Shown in pieces: positions 44,130 through 54,177 of a DNA stretch of 64,000 nt. Position numbers and translations under genes: made by a program. Source of the DNA: an uncultured Saprospiraceae bacterium. GTDB lineage: Bacteria > Bacteroidota > Bacteroidia > Chitinophagales > Saprospiraceae. The number at the start of each line of letters is the position of its first letter. The stretch's first letter is position 1. The DNA lies in assembly GCA_937872385.1 (NCBI GenBank), contig CALMSO010000005.1, positions 1-64,000 on the forward strand. Reading direction: 5' to 3'. The notes beneath the pieces were generated by a model, which saw nothing but the letters and a program-made list of their open reading frames with translations, was not told the origin of the DNA and did not search any database.

Positions 44130-46469
44130 TTATCGTTTGACGGTACGCGCAAAGAAAATAGGGCCAGCGCGGTGCCCTTCGTGCGGCATAAATTTGATGG
44201 TCACTATATCATTATCTACCGTCAATTCATCCGGAATATCATATTGCACATCAAGAAACTCCCCATCTTTTTTGCCGCTAATGTTTTCAGTAGCGATTGT
44301 TACATCATTTACCAAAATATCAAATGTTCTGGATCCAGTAAAACCGCCCCAATATTCGAGCACCAAAGCCATAGGCTGTCCTTTCATCACTTTCATATCG
44401 AAGGCAAACCAGCCGCCGCGCTCGCAGCCGCGCGCCTGCCGCCCCCGGAAGTTATTCATCAGATTCAGCTTATCGCCGGTAAAATTATGATCTCGTTCGG
44501 GCTGCATTTCTCCGGGTTGAAATGCGTCGAAAGTCATTGCTTCTAATTTTTTTCTGCGTTCCTGCTCCGCTTGGTAAGCTGCCTGATAAATTGTCCATTT
44601 CGCCTCGTTGAAAAGATCGAAATACACCGAATACCGCCGATCGTGGGTTTGGTAAAAGGGCTTGAACTGTACGTCTCGCGGCTTACCTATCTCTTTGGTT
44701 TTGAATACATTAACTACTCCGGACACCGGCTCCAACCATGCTGCGGGGTCGCGCTCTTCGGACATAAAAACGGGCACATAATCTGGAGCTTTGGCATTTT
44801 CGTCATTCGTGGGGCCGAGGTCTCCGGCCAATAAAACGGGGCCATAAAAAACAGCGATGCGATCCGAATCATCCGGCATAGTTTCCAGACGCAAAGAAAA
44901 GGGAAAGCGCACCACCACCTTGTCACCATTTTTCCACTTCCGGTTGATGGATACAAAGCTGCCGGGTTCGTTGCTCACCGCCTGCCGTTTGCCATTGACC
45001 GTCACTTCCATGCCGCGCTCGGCCCAGTGCGGGTAGCGCAGGTGTAGGGTGATTTTTTTGGCTTTTTTCATAGCAAAAGTAAAGCTGGCGCCCTGCTCTT
45101 CCGGGTAGCGGGTCGTCTGCGTGAAAGTAATGCCTTGCGCTTTCCAGTTTAATTCCGAAGCAATGTATTGGCTAATGTAAAGCTCTTCATTATTATGATA
45201 ATAAATACTGCCGCCATATTTACTGTGGGTTTCCATGCCCGTGCCTACGCAGCAGGTAAAGCCTTCGGGATTCTGGTAATGCTTGGCTCCGCCCATTTCT
45301 AATGATAGGTTGTAAATAACCCGGCCATTTTCAGGGTGCTGAGAAGAGAGAATATGATTAAATAAAGCCCGCTCATAATAATCCGCTACTTCGGCACTGG
45401 GCCGCCAAGAAAACAGGTGCTCCGAAAGCTTGAGCATATTATATACATTACAAGTTTCGGTAGTGCCTTCGCTCAGGCGATTGCGGAGTTTGTTGGGTTC
45501 GCCAAAATATTCGTGATTGCCGTGCCCGCCCGTGACATAGGAGTGGTGGCTTACTACAGTATTCCAGAAAAATTCGGCGGCGCGGCGGTCTTTGTCTTCG
45601 CCGGTCAGTTCGTACATACGCGCATTGGCTATCAGCTTGGGAATCTGGGTATTGCCATGCTTGCCGGGCAATATGTCGCGCCCTTCTGCTAAGGGGTCAA
45701 TAATTGCCTTGTGATGAAAAGTACGCGCTAAGCGAAGGTATTTTTCATTGCCGGTGATGTGAAACAATTCTGCCAGCGGCTCCTGGATTCCTCCAAATTC
45801 GCAGTGCAGCATATTTTGCAATTGCTCATCATTGAGATGTAATATAATGGTTCCGATCCAGTCGGCAAAACGAGTAGCGATAGGCACTGCACGCTGATTG
45901 CCGCACAAGCGATAAGCGTCAAGCAAGCCCGCCAGCACTTTATGATGCGTATAAAAAGGGGCCCAAATGCCATTCAAATCAAAGCCCTGCGAACGAATTT
46001 CTCCTTTGGCAATTTCCGCTTCAAAAATCTTTTTGCCATTAGTAAATGCACCAAGATAACCATCGCCATCGGCTTCTTGTATAATAGCCAATTCATCTAC
46101 AATATAATTAGCCCGATCCAGGAAGCGCCGATCACCGGAAGTTTGATACATGAGCGCACAAGCGCTAAGATGATGCCCCAAGCTATGCCCGGCCAAGGTT
46201 TGAGCTTCCCAGCCTTTGTACGACTCGGCCTTTGGCTCCAGCCCAGCTTCCGTTCTGAAACGTGCCAGCAGCCGGTCGGGGTCGTAATTTAGCAAAGATT
46301 GTACATTCAGCTCGGTAGCGTGCCGGAATGGTCCGTCCAACAGTTTGACATCCGTCAGTGCAAAAGGCTGCACCGCCAATCTGCTCTGAGCCAGCAACTG
46401 TCCAGAACTGCCTCCCGTCCAACACAACAAGCCAAGAAAACCTGTTATATATAAAAATTTCTGCCACAT
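44130..46469 (-). CDS. Beta-L-arabinofuranosidase, GH127/GH146 type
   Basis: 779 residues with a signal peptide. The (alpha/alpha)6 barrel (about 30-420) carries the zinc/thiolate catalytic site: TETCNVYN with Glu338 and Cys340, and TCCVG with Cys406/Cys407, plus HSYVTGGHGNHEYFG before it. The ETCN and EGFTCCVGT context looks closer to the GH146 branch than to classical GH127. Beta-sandwich domains and a C-terminal domain (DUF4986/DUF6805-like, VLEYWGGFTGSRTFDILVN) follow. It should remove terminal beta-L-arabinofuranose from plant glycans or glycoproteins in the periplasm. It lies 59 bp after the second such enzyme. Confidence 0.9.
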   Translation of the reverse strand: MWQKFLYITGFLGLLCWTGGSSGQLLAQSRLAVQPFALTDVKLLDGPFRHATELNVQSLLNYDPDRLLARFRTEAGLEPKAESYKGWEAQTLAGHSLGHHLSACALMYQTSGDRRFLDRANYIVDELAIIQEADGDGYLGAFTNGKKIFEAEIAKGEIRSQGFDLNGIWAPFYTHHKVLAGLLDAYRLCGNQRAVPIATRFADWIGTIILHLNDEQLQNMLHCEFGGIQEPLAELFHITGNEKYLRLARTFHHKAIIDPLAEGRDILPGKHGNTQIPKLIANARMYELTGEDKDRRAAEFFWNTVVSHHSYVTGGHGNHEYFGEPNKLRNRLSEGTTETCNVYNMLKLSEHLFSWRPSAEVADYYERALFNHILSSQHPENGRVIYNLSLEMGGAKHYQNPEGFTCCVGTGMETHSKYGGSIYYHNNEELYISQYIASELNWKAQGITFTQTTRYPEEQGASFTFAMKKAKKITLHLRYPHWAERGMEVTVNGKRQAVSNEPGSFVSINRKWKNGDKVVVRFPFSLRLETMPDDSDRIAVFYGPVLLAGDLGPTNDENAKAPDYVPVFMSEERDPAAWLEPVSGVVNVFKTKEIGKPRDVQFKPFYQTHDRRYSVYFDLFNEAKWTIYQAAYQAEQERRKKLEAMTFDAFQPGEMQPERDHNFTGDKLNLMNNFRGRQARGCERGGWFAFDMKVMKGQPMALVLEYWGGFTGSRTFDILVNDVTIATENISGKKDGEFLDVQYDIPDELTVDNDIVTIKFMPHEGHRAGPIFFARTVKR

Positions 46470-46528
46470 AATAATTTGTGTTTTTTATTCAACTATACAA
46501 TTTCAGTAAGCGGCCACAGCTCCTGATA

Positions 46529-48946
46529 TTATTCAATGATCACTTCGTGTACGCCAGCAGCGTGCTCCTGCGGCAGATTAATCACCACACGTAGCGCATT
46601 GGTACGCACCGAGGCAAACTCGATGGTGTCCCAGTCGTCTTTTGTAATGGTGTAAGCGCTTTTAGCTGCCACGGCTTTCCAGTCTTCTCCATCTAAGTAC
46701 TGCACTTCCCAGCTTGCCGGGATGCGGCATCCGCCGAAGGGTCCATCATCAAACCAATAAATCTTCACTTTCGTTACTTCTTGTGGTTCAGTAAAATCAA
46801 ACTGCACCCACTCGCTGGTGCCTTTGCGGGGCCACCAATGAATGTAAGGCACCGATTGGTCATTGGAACTTTTCGGAAATAACTGATCATTGACAGCACG
46901 CAGGGCCCGGCTACGCACCGAAGCGGATACCTTGCTCTTATTGGCAATAGTGGGCGCAGGTGCCGGGCGCGCATGGTCAAGATTGGTAGGTAGCCAAACG
47001 CTCATTTCACCGGCTCCGCGGTTATTCCAGAGGTGATACGGAATCAAGGTCAACTTGTTTTTGTCAGAAAGGGCTACCTCGCCGTCCAATTGGCGCTTGG
47101 CACTTCTCGCAGTGCCTTCGACGGTATAAATGCCGCCCAAAATGTCCGATTTTACTACTTTGAAATCTTGTTCGCTGCTCACAATGAGGTTCAATACCTC
47201 GCCATTCGGGTTGTCGAGCCATTCAGCACAGTACAAAATGGGGCCGCGCTCTAAGGCAACTTTACCCGTGTTTTCTCGCACTTCCGGGTGGGATTGCACT
47301 TTTTTTACCTCCAGCTCAAAAGTGATGTCTATTACATCTCGGCTGGTCCATCTTTTAGCAATTGTAATATAACCTTTTTCATCTATTTGATAGCCAATTT
47401 TTTTTCCATTCAATTTTATTTCAATGGATGGCGAATCGGCATTAATATAACTGTACAAATCGCTGGGCACTGGCCGATTGGCAATGTAGCCTGGCACGCG
47501 TAGTTTCAAATTGGCATCGGTCGGTTTCGAGGCATTAAAACGAATATTCACGTCGCCTTGCCAAGGAAAATTACCTAACTGCTTCACTGTGAGGGCATTG
47601 CCACTTACTTCAAAAGTAGATTCGCTGGCAATGTACAGATTGACGTAAATGTCGTTGTCTTTTTGTGCATAAATATAACCAGGCATGGACGGCAAAAACC
47701 GCGCCACATTGGGCGGGCAACAGGCGCACCCAAACCATGCACTCCGCTCGTGCTGCCCGTAGGAGGCTAAGGGATTCGGATAAAAAAAGCGATCGCCCGA
47801 CAGCGAAACCCCGTCAATGATATTATTATACATCGTTCTTTCCAACACGTCCATGTACTTACTATCGCCTGTCATTAAAAACATCCGGTGATTCCAGGTC
47901 ACATTGCCCACGCCCGCACAGGTCTCGCAATAAGCCGACATATTGGGCAATTCGTAAGCTTCACCAAAAGCTTCGCCGTGGTTGGTAGCACCGATACCGC
48001 CATTGATATAATATTTTTTATCCACAATATCATGCCAGATTCTATTAATCGCTTCCATATAAGATTTATCGCCGGTAATAGCGGCAATATCGGCCATAGC
48101 TGTCCACATATATGCGCCGCGCACGGCGTGCCCCACCGCTTCGCTTTGCTGCGTCACCGGTACGTGCGACTGGTCGTATTTCTTGGGGTTGCCCACGCCT
48201 TCTTGGCCACGAACGTCGAGAAAAAATTTGGCTAATTGCAGATAACGTTCATCTTTAGTGACCCGATACAACTTAACTAATCCGATTTCTACTTCTTGAT
48301 GCCCCGGATAATTCATCATTTTACCTTCGCCAAAATCATTACAAATCAAATTGGCACTTTTAATAGCAATATCCAGAAAAGAGCGCTTGCCCGTAGCGGT
48401 ATAATGCGCAACCGCCGCCTCAAACATGTGCCCCAAATTGTATAATTCATGGCTCAATTCATGCACCAGCTCCCAGCGTTTGTCGCCAGCCCAACGATGC
48501 ACATTTTTGCCAATGGTGCGGGTGGTGTATAAATATCCATCCTCCTCTTGGGCAATGCCAATGTAATAAATAAGCGAGTCTATCATGTTTTCCATTTCCT
48601 TATCAGGAAATATTTGAATAGAATAACTCGCTGCCTCGATTATTTTGTAAATATCCGTATCATCAAATGGGTATTCAGAGCAAAATTGCCCTTCTTTTTG
48701 CCCGCCCGCTATGATAAAATTATCAATTCGGCCGGTTTCTAAGCTTTTTTGATACGCAATCGGGATGGTTACATCATGATTCGTTTTGATTTTTTTCGCC
48801 CAGAACTTGTCGCCGATAGTTACTTTGGAAAACGGCACCGGTGTAATGGGATAATCCTGATAAGATTCGGTTTGGGCAAACAGCCCACCGCTGCTGAGGC
48901 AAAGCACCCAGAACAAAACGATCAACTGGCTGTATTTGATTTTCAT
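46529..48946 (-). CDS. Beta-L-arabinofuranosidase, GH127 family, with discoidin-like domain
   Basis: 805 residues with a signal peptide (LIVLFWVLCLSSGGLFAQ). The catalytic residues known from the Bifidobacterium enzyme HypBA1 align by eye: acid Glu325 (NHGEAFGEA), zinc ligands Glu341 and Cys343 (CETCAGVG), and Cys409/Cys410 (GCACCPPNVAR), of which one is the nucleophile. A C-terminal F5/8 type C-like domain (about 670-805, WVQFDFTEPQEVTKVKIYW) may bind glycans. It would release beta-L-arabinofuranose from substrates such as extensin. Start taken as the ATG at 48946 before the signal peptide; an upstream in-frame ATG extends to 49006. It probably shares a transcript with the next gene. Confidence 0.92.
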   Translation of the reverse strand: MKIKYSQLIVLFWVLCLSSGGLFAQTESYQDYPITPVPFSKVTIGDKFWAKKIKTNHDVTIPIAYQKSLETGRIDNFIIAGGQKEGQFCSEYPFDDTDIYKIIEAASYSIQIFPDKEMENMIDSLIYYIGIAQEEDGYLYTTRTIGKNVHRWAGDKRWELVHELSHELYNLGHMFEAAVAHYTATGKRSFLDIAIKSANLICNDFGEGKMMNYPGHQEVEIGLVKLYRVTKDERYLQLAKFFLDVRGQEGVGNPKKYDQSHVPVTQQSEAVGHAVRGAYMWTAMADIAAITGDKSYMEAINRIWHDIVDKKYYINGGIGATNHGEAFGEAYELPNMSAYCETCAGVGNVTWNHRMFLMTGDSKYMDVLERTMYNNIIDGVSLSGDRFFYPNPLASYGQHERSAWFGCACCPPNVARFLPSMPGYIYAQKDNDIYVNLYIASESTFEVSGNALTVKQLGNFPWQGDVNIRFNASKPTDANLKLRVPGYIANRPVPSDLYSYINADSPSIEIKLNGKKIGYQIDEKGYITIAKRWTSRDVIDITFELEVKKVQSHPEVRENTGKVALERGPILYCAEWLDNPNGEVLNLIVSSEQDFKVVKSDILGGIYTVEGTARSAKRQLDGEVALSDKNKLTLIPYHLWNNRGAGEMSVWLPTNLDHARPAPAPTIANKSKVSASVRSRALRAVNDQLFPKSSNDQSVPYIHWWPRKGTSEWVQFDFTEPQEVTKVKIYWFDDGPFGGCRIPASWEVQYLDGEDWKAVAAKSAYTITKDDWDTIEFASVRTNALRVVINLPQEHAAGVHEVIIE

Positions 48947-49249
48947 AATGCTGAAATTTATAGGTTCTGAAAAAAGTTTTTTTAATTCAAACAATAATGC
49001 TTTCAATGTAATCAGGTAAAAAGTTGGGTTATTTATAGTGTCTTTTTTAATGCTTGTTTCTGATTTTTACATAATAAAAAGCGAGTAATAAGTTCTTTAA
49101 CCAAGCACATTTTATATAAAACCCATTCGGCACTATAAAAAAAATCTGCACTACGTACACTTCATGTTACACATATTACAATGAATTCCGGCACTGTTGT
49201 TTATGCATCAGAATTTGTAAACAAGGTAAATAACTTAGTGTAAAAACAG
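48947..49249. other. Leader/promoter gap of the GH127 gene pair
   Basis: Between the SusCD terminator and the GH127 start. As a terminator closes the upstream transcript, a promoter for the two enzymes should lie here, but I found no exact TAnnTTTG box on the minus strand. TACACTT occurs once (49166-49172), matching a half of the palindrome upstream of susC, but its partner half is poor. Confidence 0.35.
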
Positions 49250-49293
49250 TAATACTACGCCCTCGGCGTTATAAATAGGAAGGCGTAGTATTA
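49241..49293 (-). terminator. Strong terminator after susD
   Basis: A perfect 12-bp stem, TAATACTACGCC (49250-49261) with GGCGTAGTATTA (49282-49293), 20-nt loop, followed on the minus strand by CTGTTTTTA. It lies 20 bp past the SusD stop. Confidence 0.88.
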
Positions 49294-49312
49294 TCATATC
49301 CGCAAAATCGGA

Positions 49313-50896
49313 TTAATAACCCGGATTTTGTCTCAGGTTCGGATTGGCGTCCATTGCCGATTGCGGTATAGCAAAAATGGTGCGATGGTTGCCGTTGGGT
49401 ACATGGCTCAGCCATGATTTGCGAGTGAATACGCCAAAGCGAATCAGATCTTGCCGGCGATGAAATTCTGCTGCAAATTCATAGCCCAATTCGTCCAGAA
49501 AGCGACCAAATGGAATATCATTGCCTCCTTCCGGTGCTATCACTTCGCCGTCTTTGTAAGTGCCGTAGTTATAACGGCTGCCTTGCATCAATTCGGCGCC
49601 GGTGACGGTTGCTTTCTCCGGATTGTTCGGAAAAGAGCGCTGGCGCACCTGCGTTACGATGGCAGCGGCCTCGGCGGCTCGGCCAGTACGTAGCAGACAT
49701 TCCGCCTTGATCATCAGTGCATCTGCATAGCGGAACAGCGGCACGTCGTTGCTAAGCGGCCCAATAGTGCCCACCTTAATTTCATACTTCCCTACGCGAT
49801 AGCCTTCAAATTCTTTGGTGCCATCTACACTGCCCAGCACGTTTTGGTAGTCGAGTTGTACAGTGCGCAAGTTAGGATCCATTGAGTTGAAAACTGGTGC
49901 CCCGGTACTGGAAAACTGCGGTCCGCTGATCCAGATGTTGCGGCGGTCGTCGTCTTGGTCGTAGGTATCAATAAATTGGGGGATGCCGCAGCTACCGCCC
50001 CAAGGCGATGTGCCAAGATTGTAAGTAGCGGCGCTGGCCGGGTGCAGGGTTTTCCAGTGATAATGAAACCAGCCGGCTCTCCGCTCGTCATAAATTACTG
50101 AGAAAATCTGCTCTGTTGAATTTTCGTTTTCGGTGATAAAGTTGCGATGATAATTCGGTTCTAACTGAAACAAACCGCTCTGGATAATGTCGTCCACTTC
50201 GCTGATAGCGTCATTCCAGCGGGGCGTACCCAGATACACCTCTGCGTTGAGATAAATTTTGGCTAAAATCATTTTGGCAGCCCAACGATTCATACGGCCG
50301 TACACTTTTTCGGTGGCGAGGTCGGGCATTACAGTTTTAAGCTCCGATTCAATAAAGTTGAATACTTCAGCTCTGGTCTGTTGCTGCGGCGTTCTGTTAC
50401 CAGCCTCTACATCTGCTTCGGTGACGATGGGCACATTGCCAAAATTATCGAGCAAAAAATAGTAATACAGCGTTCTAAGCGCCCGCAATTCGGATACCGT
50501 TTGGTCGTTACCGCCTCTTTTATTATTCAAAATAGCGCCGTTGAGGATATTTAGCGCGCCATAAGTGCGGTTCCAAAGCGAATTGGGCTGCGACTGAAAG
50601 GCATTCCAGGTATGCGCGTGCAGGGCCCGGTACGTACCGCCATCCACCCAGCCATTGGGGCGGGCGGGCGTTACAATTACATCAGAACATTCTTCCTGTA
50701 GGTCAAAAAAGCCGTGCCAACCATACAATACATCGGTAAGACGGGTGTAAACAGGAGCTGTGAGCGCAGCTTGAAAAGCAGGATTGGCGGCCAATTGATC
50801 TTCTGTAATGAGATCATAAGGCGACTCGCTCAAGTCAGTGCAGGCACCGATCCAAAGCATACTGATCGCTAAAAAGGTGATTTTAATATACTTCAT
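49313..50896 (-). CDS. susD: SusD/RagB family glycan-binding lipoprotein
   Basis: 527 residues. Lipoprotein signal peptide (KITFLAISMLWIGAC, Cys about 19). The SusD pattern is clear: an N-terminal DLSESPYDLI segment, TPR-like helices (LRALRTLYYYFLLDNFGNVP; RWAAKMILAKIYLNAE), the RYADALMIKAECLLRTGRAAEA helix and the late EFHRRQDLIRFG. It binds oligosaccharides at the cell surface and acts as the lid of SusC. It starts 22 bp after susC; together they define the arabinan/arabinose PUL. Confidence 0.95.
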   Translation of the reverse strand: MKYIKITFLAISMLWIGACTDLSESPYDLITEDQLAANPAFQAALTAPVYTRLTDVLYGWHGFFDLQEECSDVIVTPARPNGWVDGGTYRALHAHTWNAFQSQPNSLWNRTYGALNILNGAILNNKRGGNDQTVSELRALRTLYYYFLLDNFGNVPIVTEADVEAGNRTPQQQTRAEVFNFIESELKTVMPDLATEKVYGRMNRWAAKMILAKIYLNAEVYLGTPRWNDAISEVDDIIQSGLFQLEPNYHRNFITENENSTEQIFSVIYDERRAGWFHYHWKTLHPASAATYNLGTSPWGGSCGIPQFIDTYDQDDDRRNIWISGPQFSSTGAPVFNSMDPNLRTVQLDYQNVLGSVDGTKEFEGYRVGKYEIKVGTIGPLSNDVPLFRYADALMIKAECLLRTGRAAEAAAIVTQVRQRSFPNNPEKATVTGAELMQGSRYNYGTYKDGEVIAPEGGNDIPFGRFLDELGYEFAAEFHRRQDLIRFGVFTRKSWLSHVPNGNHRTIFAIPQSAMDANPNLRQNPGY

Positions 50897-50917
50897 GGCT
50901 TGTTGTTTTATTTAGTT

Positions 50918-53908
50918 TTAAAATCTTAAATCCAGTCCGAGGGTGAAAGTTCTCATAGTCGGATACTTATCGCGGCCGTCGTTGCCGGGTGCGAGGCCCG
51001 TACGGCTTACTTCAGGATCAAGCCCTTGGTAGGCAGTAATCACAGCGAGATTGGATGCGGCCACATAGGCTCTGGCACTCTTCACCGCACCCGCTTGGGA
51101 AGTACGGAAAGTATAGCCCAGCGTTACGTTATCAATTTTGAAAAAGTCGCCATCTTCTATATAATGACTGACGTAAGACTGCGGGCTTCTCAGCAGTTTG
51201 CCGTCAATTTCATCAAAGGCGCTGTTCAGGCGATTGTAAACGATGAGCGGATTTTCATAAAACATTCGCTGGAAATTCAATATCTGATAATCGAAAGCGC
51301 CGCGCATGGTCACGTTCAGATCGAAAGCGCCGTAGCGGAAGTAATTGTTGAAAGCCAAATACCATTGCGGTAAGCCGTTGCCCAATATTTGGCGATCGTT
51401 CGGGTTGGCATCTACGATGGATTTCAGTTCGCCATTGGCACTTTCTATGAGCCAGGTACCATCGCGGGTCGGGTCGGAAGGGTTATTAACAATACCTACG
51501 CTTTTGTAGCCGAAAAAGTCGCCAACTGGGCGTCCCACTTCCAGTTTGTGTGTGCTCAACTGGATGGGGTCGCCGGTGCCGCCAGCGAAGAAGAAATCGT
51601 TCTCGAGTTTAAAATCATCGCTCGAAATGCCCGCCAGGCGGTTGTCGTTTCTTGAATAATTCATATTGGTGGTCCACTCAAACTTACCTTTGTCAGCCAC
51701 TACATAGCTGAGCGCCAGCTCCATCCCTCGGTTGGTCATGCGGGCAGCATTGGCCACGGTTGTGCCTACAAGATTGGGGGGCACCGGCACCGGAAAGCTG
51801 AACGCCAGGTCTTCGAGCGTGCGGTCATAGAGGTCGAGGCTACCGAACATTCTACCTTTGAAAAAGGCAAAATCAACGCCAAGATTATATTCGGTATTCA
51901 CTTCCCAACCAAGATTAGGATTCGGGTTGGCTACCGGATTGAGTATGTTCACCCATTCGGTTCCATTGAAATAAAACTGTGTAGCACTGAAAGAATAACG
52001 AATGAGCGATTGGTAGGGATTGGTAGAAATAGACCCCGTGCGGCCATAGCCACCGCGGATTTTCAGATTGGTAATGGCCGCTATATCCTTGAAAAAAGGC
52101 TCGTTGCTGATGGTCCATCCGGCAGAAAGCGAAGGGAAAAGCCCCCATTTCCGGTCGGCACCAAAACGGGAAGACCCCTCATAACGCACACTGGCTAAGA
52201 TGTTGTACTTGTCGGCAAAGCCATAGCCGAGGCGGCCGAAGAAGCCGATTAGTTTCCAGTCGTTTTTATAACTATTAATGCCCGACCCTGGCAGGTTGTT
52301 GCGAATGGCATTGCCCTGCTGGATGCTGTGATAAGAGAATAAATCGGTCGGGAAATCGTAATTAGTTATCGAAAAACCGCTGTTGATCAAGTCAATATAA
52401 CTATAACCCGCCAAAGCTGTGATGCGGTGCTGATTGAAACGCACGGCATAGTCGGCTGTAAGGTCAAGAAAATGCTCTGTGGTATTGGCATGAGAAACCG
52501 TAGCTAAGCCATTGCGCCCGTCGCGCACGGTAGAAATGTGGTTCATTGTCTGATAAATGCCATTGTTGGTCAGGGTTTGGTGTTGCGAACCGACAATTTT
52601 CAACTCCAGCCCGTTCACCGGGAAATAGGATAAAGAGCCGGTCAGCCAAGTCCAGTCCACACTGTTGTCTGCCCGTCTTTCGCGCAGCAAAGACACCGGG
52701 TTTTCGTATTGAAACTGGTCAATACGCTCTATCCAGTTGCCGTTTTCATCCACTACGCCATCCGTTGGGTTGCGAATGAGCGCTTGCCGATAGATTCCAT
52801 TGCTAAAGGGCCCATAATTTTGCAAACCTTTCAAAACATTGACATTGGCTTTCAGCTTGTCTTTTATAAAATAGTGGTCAATATCCATGCGCAGCTTGAA
52901 TTCGCGGTTGTCAGAGCCTATAAAAATGCCTTCTGCATCCTGATAGCTGGCATTGGCCGTATAGCGGGTTTTGCCGGTTCCGGCTCGGAAAGAGAGGTTG
53001 TGAAACTGGTTGAAAGGTACACGCGTAATCTCGTCCAGCCAATTGGTTGCTGTACCAAAATCGTAGGCAGGCGTAATGACGCCTCTCGCAATAGCGTTGC
53101 GCACGTCCGTGGCATCCATAAAGTCAGCGGTACGCAAAAAGCGGTCGGTCGCTATATAAGTAGAATACTCGATCACGGGGTCCATTATACCCCTGGCTTT
53201 CTTGGTCGAAATCAGGATGACACCGTTTTTGCCCCGCGTACCATAAATGGCTGAGGCAGAAGCGTCTTTGAGTACTTCCACCGACTCAATGTCGTTGGGC
53301 GAAATAACGTTTAGGTTGCCGGGGTAGCCATCAATAAGTACCAACGGCTCAGAGGAGCCAAAAATGGAGGTAATACCCCGCAGCAGGATTTCGGTGTTCG
53401 CCTCAGGATCGCCGGAGGGTGTACTCAGACTGAGACCAGCCACTTTGCCCCGCAGCAATTCGCCTACGTTGCGCACGGCACCAGGCACAAATTCTTCGGG
53501 TTTGACGCTGGCCACGGCCGTCGTTACGTCTGCTTTGCGCTGTGTACCGTAGCCAATCACTACAACTTGTTCGAGGTTCTGAAAATCAGATTCCAGCACC
53601 ACATCTATGGTCGTGCGATTGCCTATTTCTACTTCTTGGCTCTTGTAGCCAATGTACGAAAAAACAAGCGTTGTAGCTGTTCCCGGCATTGAAATTGTAT
53701 AACTTCCATCTACATCGGTAATGGTTCCGGTACCGGTTCCCTTGAACAAAATATTCACTCCCGGTAAAGGCTCGCCTTCTTCAGAAGCTACCCGACCGGA
53801 TACTGTAGTTTGTGCATAGGCGCTTCCCGCCAGTAGCAAGCTTGCGAAAAGCCCCAAGGCAAATTTGCTAAGCACATGCATCGCCATTTTAGTTCGACTC
53901 AGTTTCAT
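50918..53908 (-). CDS. susC: SusC/RagA family TonB-linked outer-membrane transporter
   Basis: 996 residues with a signal peptide (LGLFASLLLAGSAYAQ). A CarboxypepD-like domain (TVSGRVASEEGEPLPGVNI; DVDGSYTI, about 33-120) precedes the plug (VAGLSLSTPSGDPEANTEIL; LVLIDGYPGNL) and a C-terminal beta-barrel ending in TLGLDLRF, with the terminal Phe typical of barrel proteins. It takes up sugar oligomers with TonB energy. The promoter and a palindromic operator lie at 53959-54018. Confidence 0.96.
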   Translation of the reverse strand: MKLSRTKMAMHVLSKFALGLFASLLLAGSAYAQTTVSGRVASEEGEPLPGVNILFKGTGTGTITDVDGSYTISMPGTATTLVFSYIGYKSQEVEIGNRTTIDVVLESDFQNLEQVVVIGYGTQRKADVTTAVASVKPEEFVPGAVRNVGELLRGKVAGLSLSTPSGDPEANTEILLRGITSIFGSSEPLVLIDGYPGNLNVISPNDIESVEVLKDASASAIYGTRGKNGVILISTKKARGIMDPVIEYSTYIATDRFLRTADFMDATDVRNAIARGVITPAYDFGTATNWLDEITRVPFNQFHNLSFRAGTGKTRYTANASYQDAEGIFIGSDNREFKLRMDIDHYFIKDKLKANVNVLKGLQNYGPFSNGIYRQALIRNPTDGVVDENGNWIERIDQFQYENPVSLLRERRADNSVDWTWLTGSLSYFPVNGLELKIVGSQHQTLTNNGIYQTMNHISTVRDGRNGLATVSHANTTEHFLDLTADYAVRFNQHRITALAGYSYIDLINSGFSITNYDFPTDLFSYHSIQQGNAIRNNLPGSGINSYKNDWKLIGFFGRLGYGFADKYNILASVRYEGSSRFGADRKWGLFPSLSAGWTISNEPFFKDIAAITNLKIRGGYGRTGSISTNPYQSLIRYSFSATQFYFNGTEWVNILNPVANPNPNLGWEVNTEYNLGVDFAFFKGRMFGSLDLYDRTLEDLAFSFPVPVPPNLVGTTVANAARMTNRGMELALSYVVADKGKFEWTTNMNYSRNDNRLAGISSDDFKLENDFFFAGGTGDPIQLSTHKLEVGRPVGDFFGYKSVGIVNNPSDPTRDGTWLIESANGELKSIVDANPNDRQILGNGLPQWYLAFNNYFRYGAFDLNVTMRGAFDYQILNFQRMFYENPLIVYNRLNSAFDEIDGKLLRSPQSYVSHYIEDGDFFKIDNVTLGYTFRTSQAGAVKSARAYVAASNLAVITAYQGLDPEVSRTGLAPGNDGRDKYPTMRTFTLGLDLRF

Positions 53909-53958
53909 ACTTGTAGGAATTAGTGATTAGGTAAAAGGTGTCGGTTCGTTTCAATTTT

Positions 53959-53977
53959 AAATGTATTTTTTACACTT
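53959..53977. promoter_or_regulatory. Candidate AraR operator at the susC start point
   Basis: AAATGTA-TTTTT-TACACTT is a 19-bp inverted repeat, 6 of 7 pairs matching (half-site AAGTGTA on the minus strand). It begins one base downstream of the susC -7 box region, over the predicted start point, an ideal repressor position. Assignment to AraR is by location only. Confidence 0.5.
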
Positions 53978-53984
53978 ATTATCA

Positions 53985-54018
53985 CAATAATAGGGAATTT
54001 AATCCTAAATGGAGCAAA
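53985..54018 (-). promoter_or_regulatory. Promoter of the susCD operon
   Basis: On the minus strand TTTG (54015-54018) and TATTATTG (53985-53992, 7 of 8 to TAnnTTTG) are separated by 22 bp, slightly long. The transcript would start near 53978 and give a leader of about 70 nt before the ATG at 53908. Confidence 0.45.
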
Positions 54019-54094
54019 TTTTATCGAATTTTTTTTCGCCCACTTACGCAAAAAACGTTAAATCACCAGCGAAACAGAATTTTATTTTTAAAGC

Positions 54095-54149
54095 AAAAGG
54101 CTAAGATTGAAAAAAGCAAATTTTTTTTGCCCAAATATATCAGCCTTTT
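54095..54149 (-). terminator. Possible terminator after the GH51 gene
   Basis: AAAAGGCT (54095-54102) and AGCCTTTT (54142-54149) pair over 8 bp, enclosing an inner GCAAA/TTTGC hairpin. It lies about 30 bp beyond the GH51 stop. The T-tract on the minus strand is weak, so this is tentative. Confidence 0.4.
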
Positions 54150-54177
54150 ATGAAAAGCGCTTACGACATAGCTCAGC

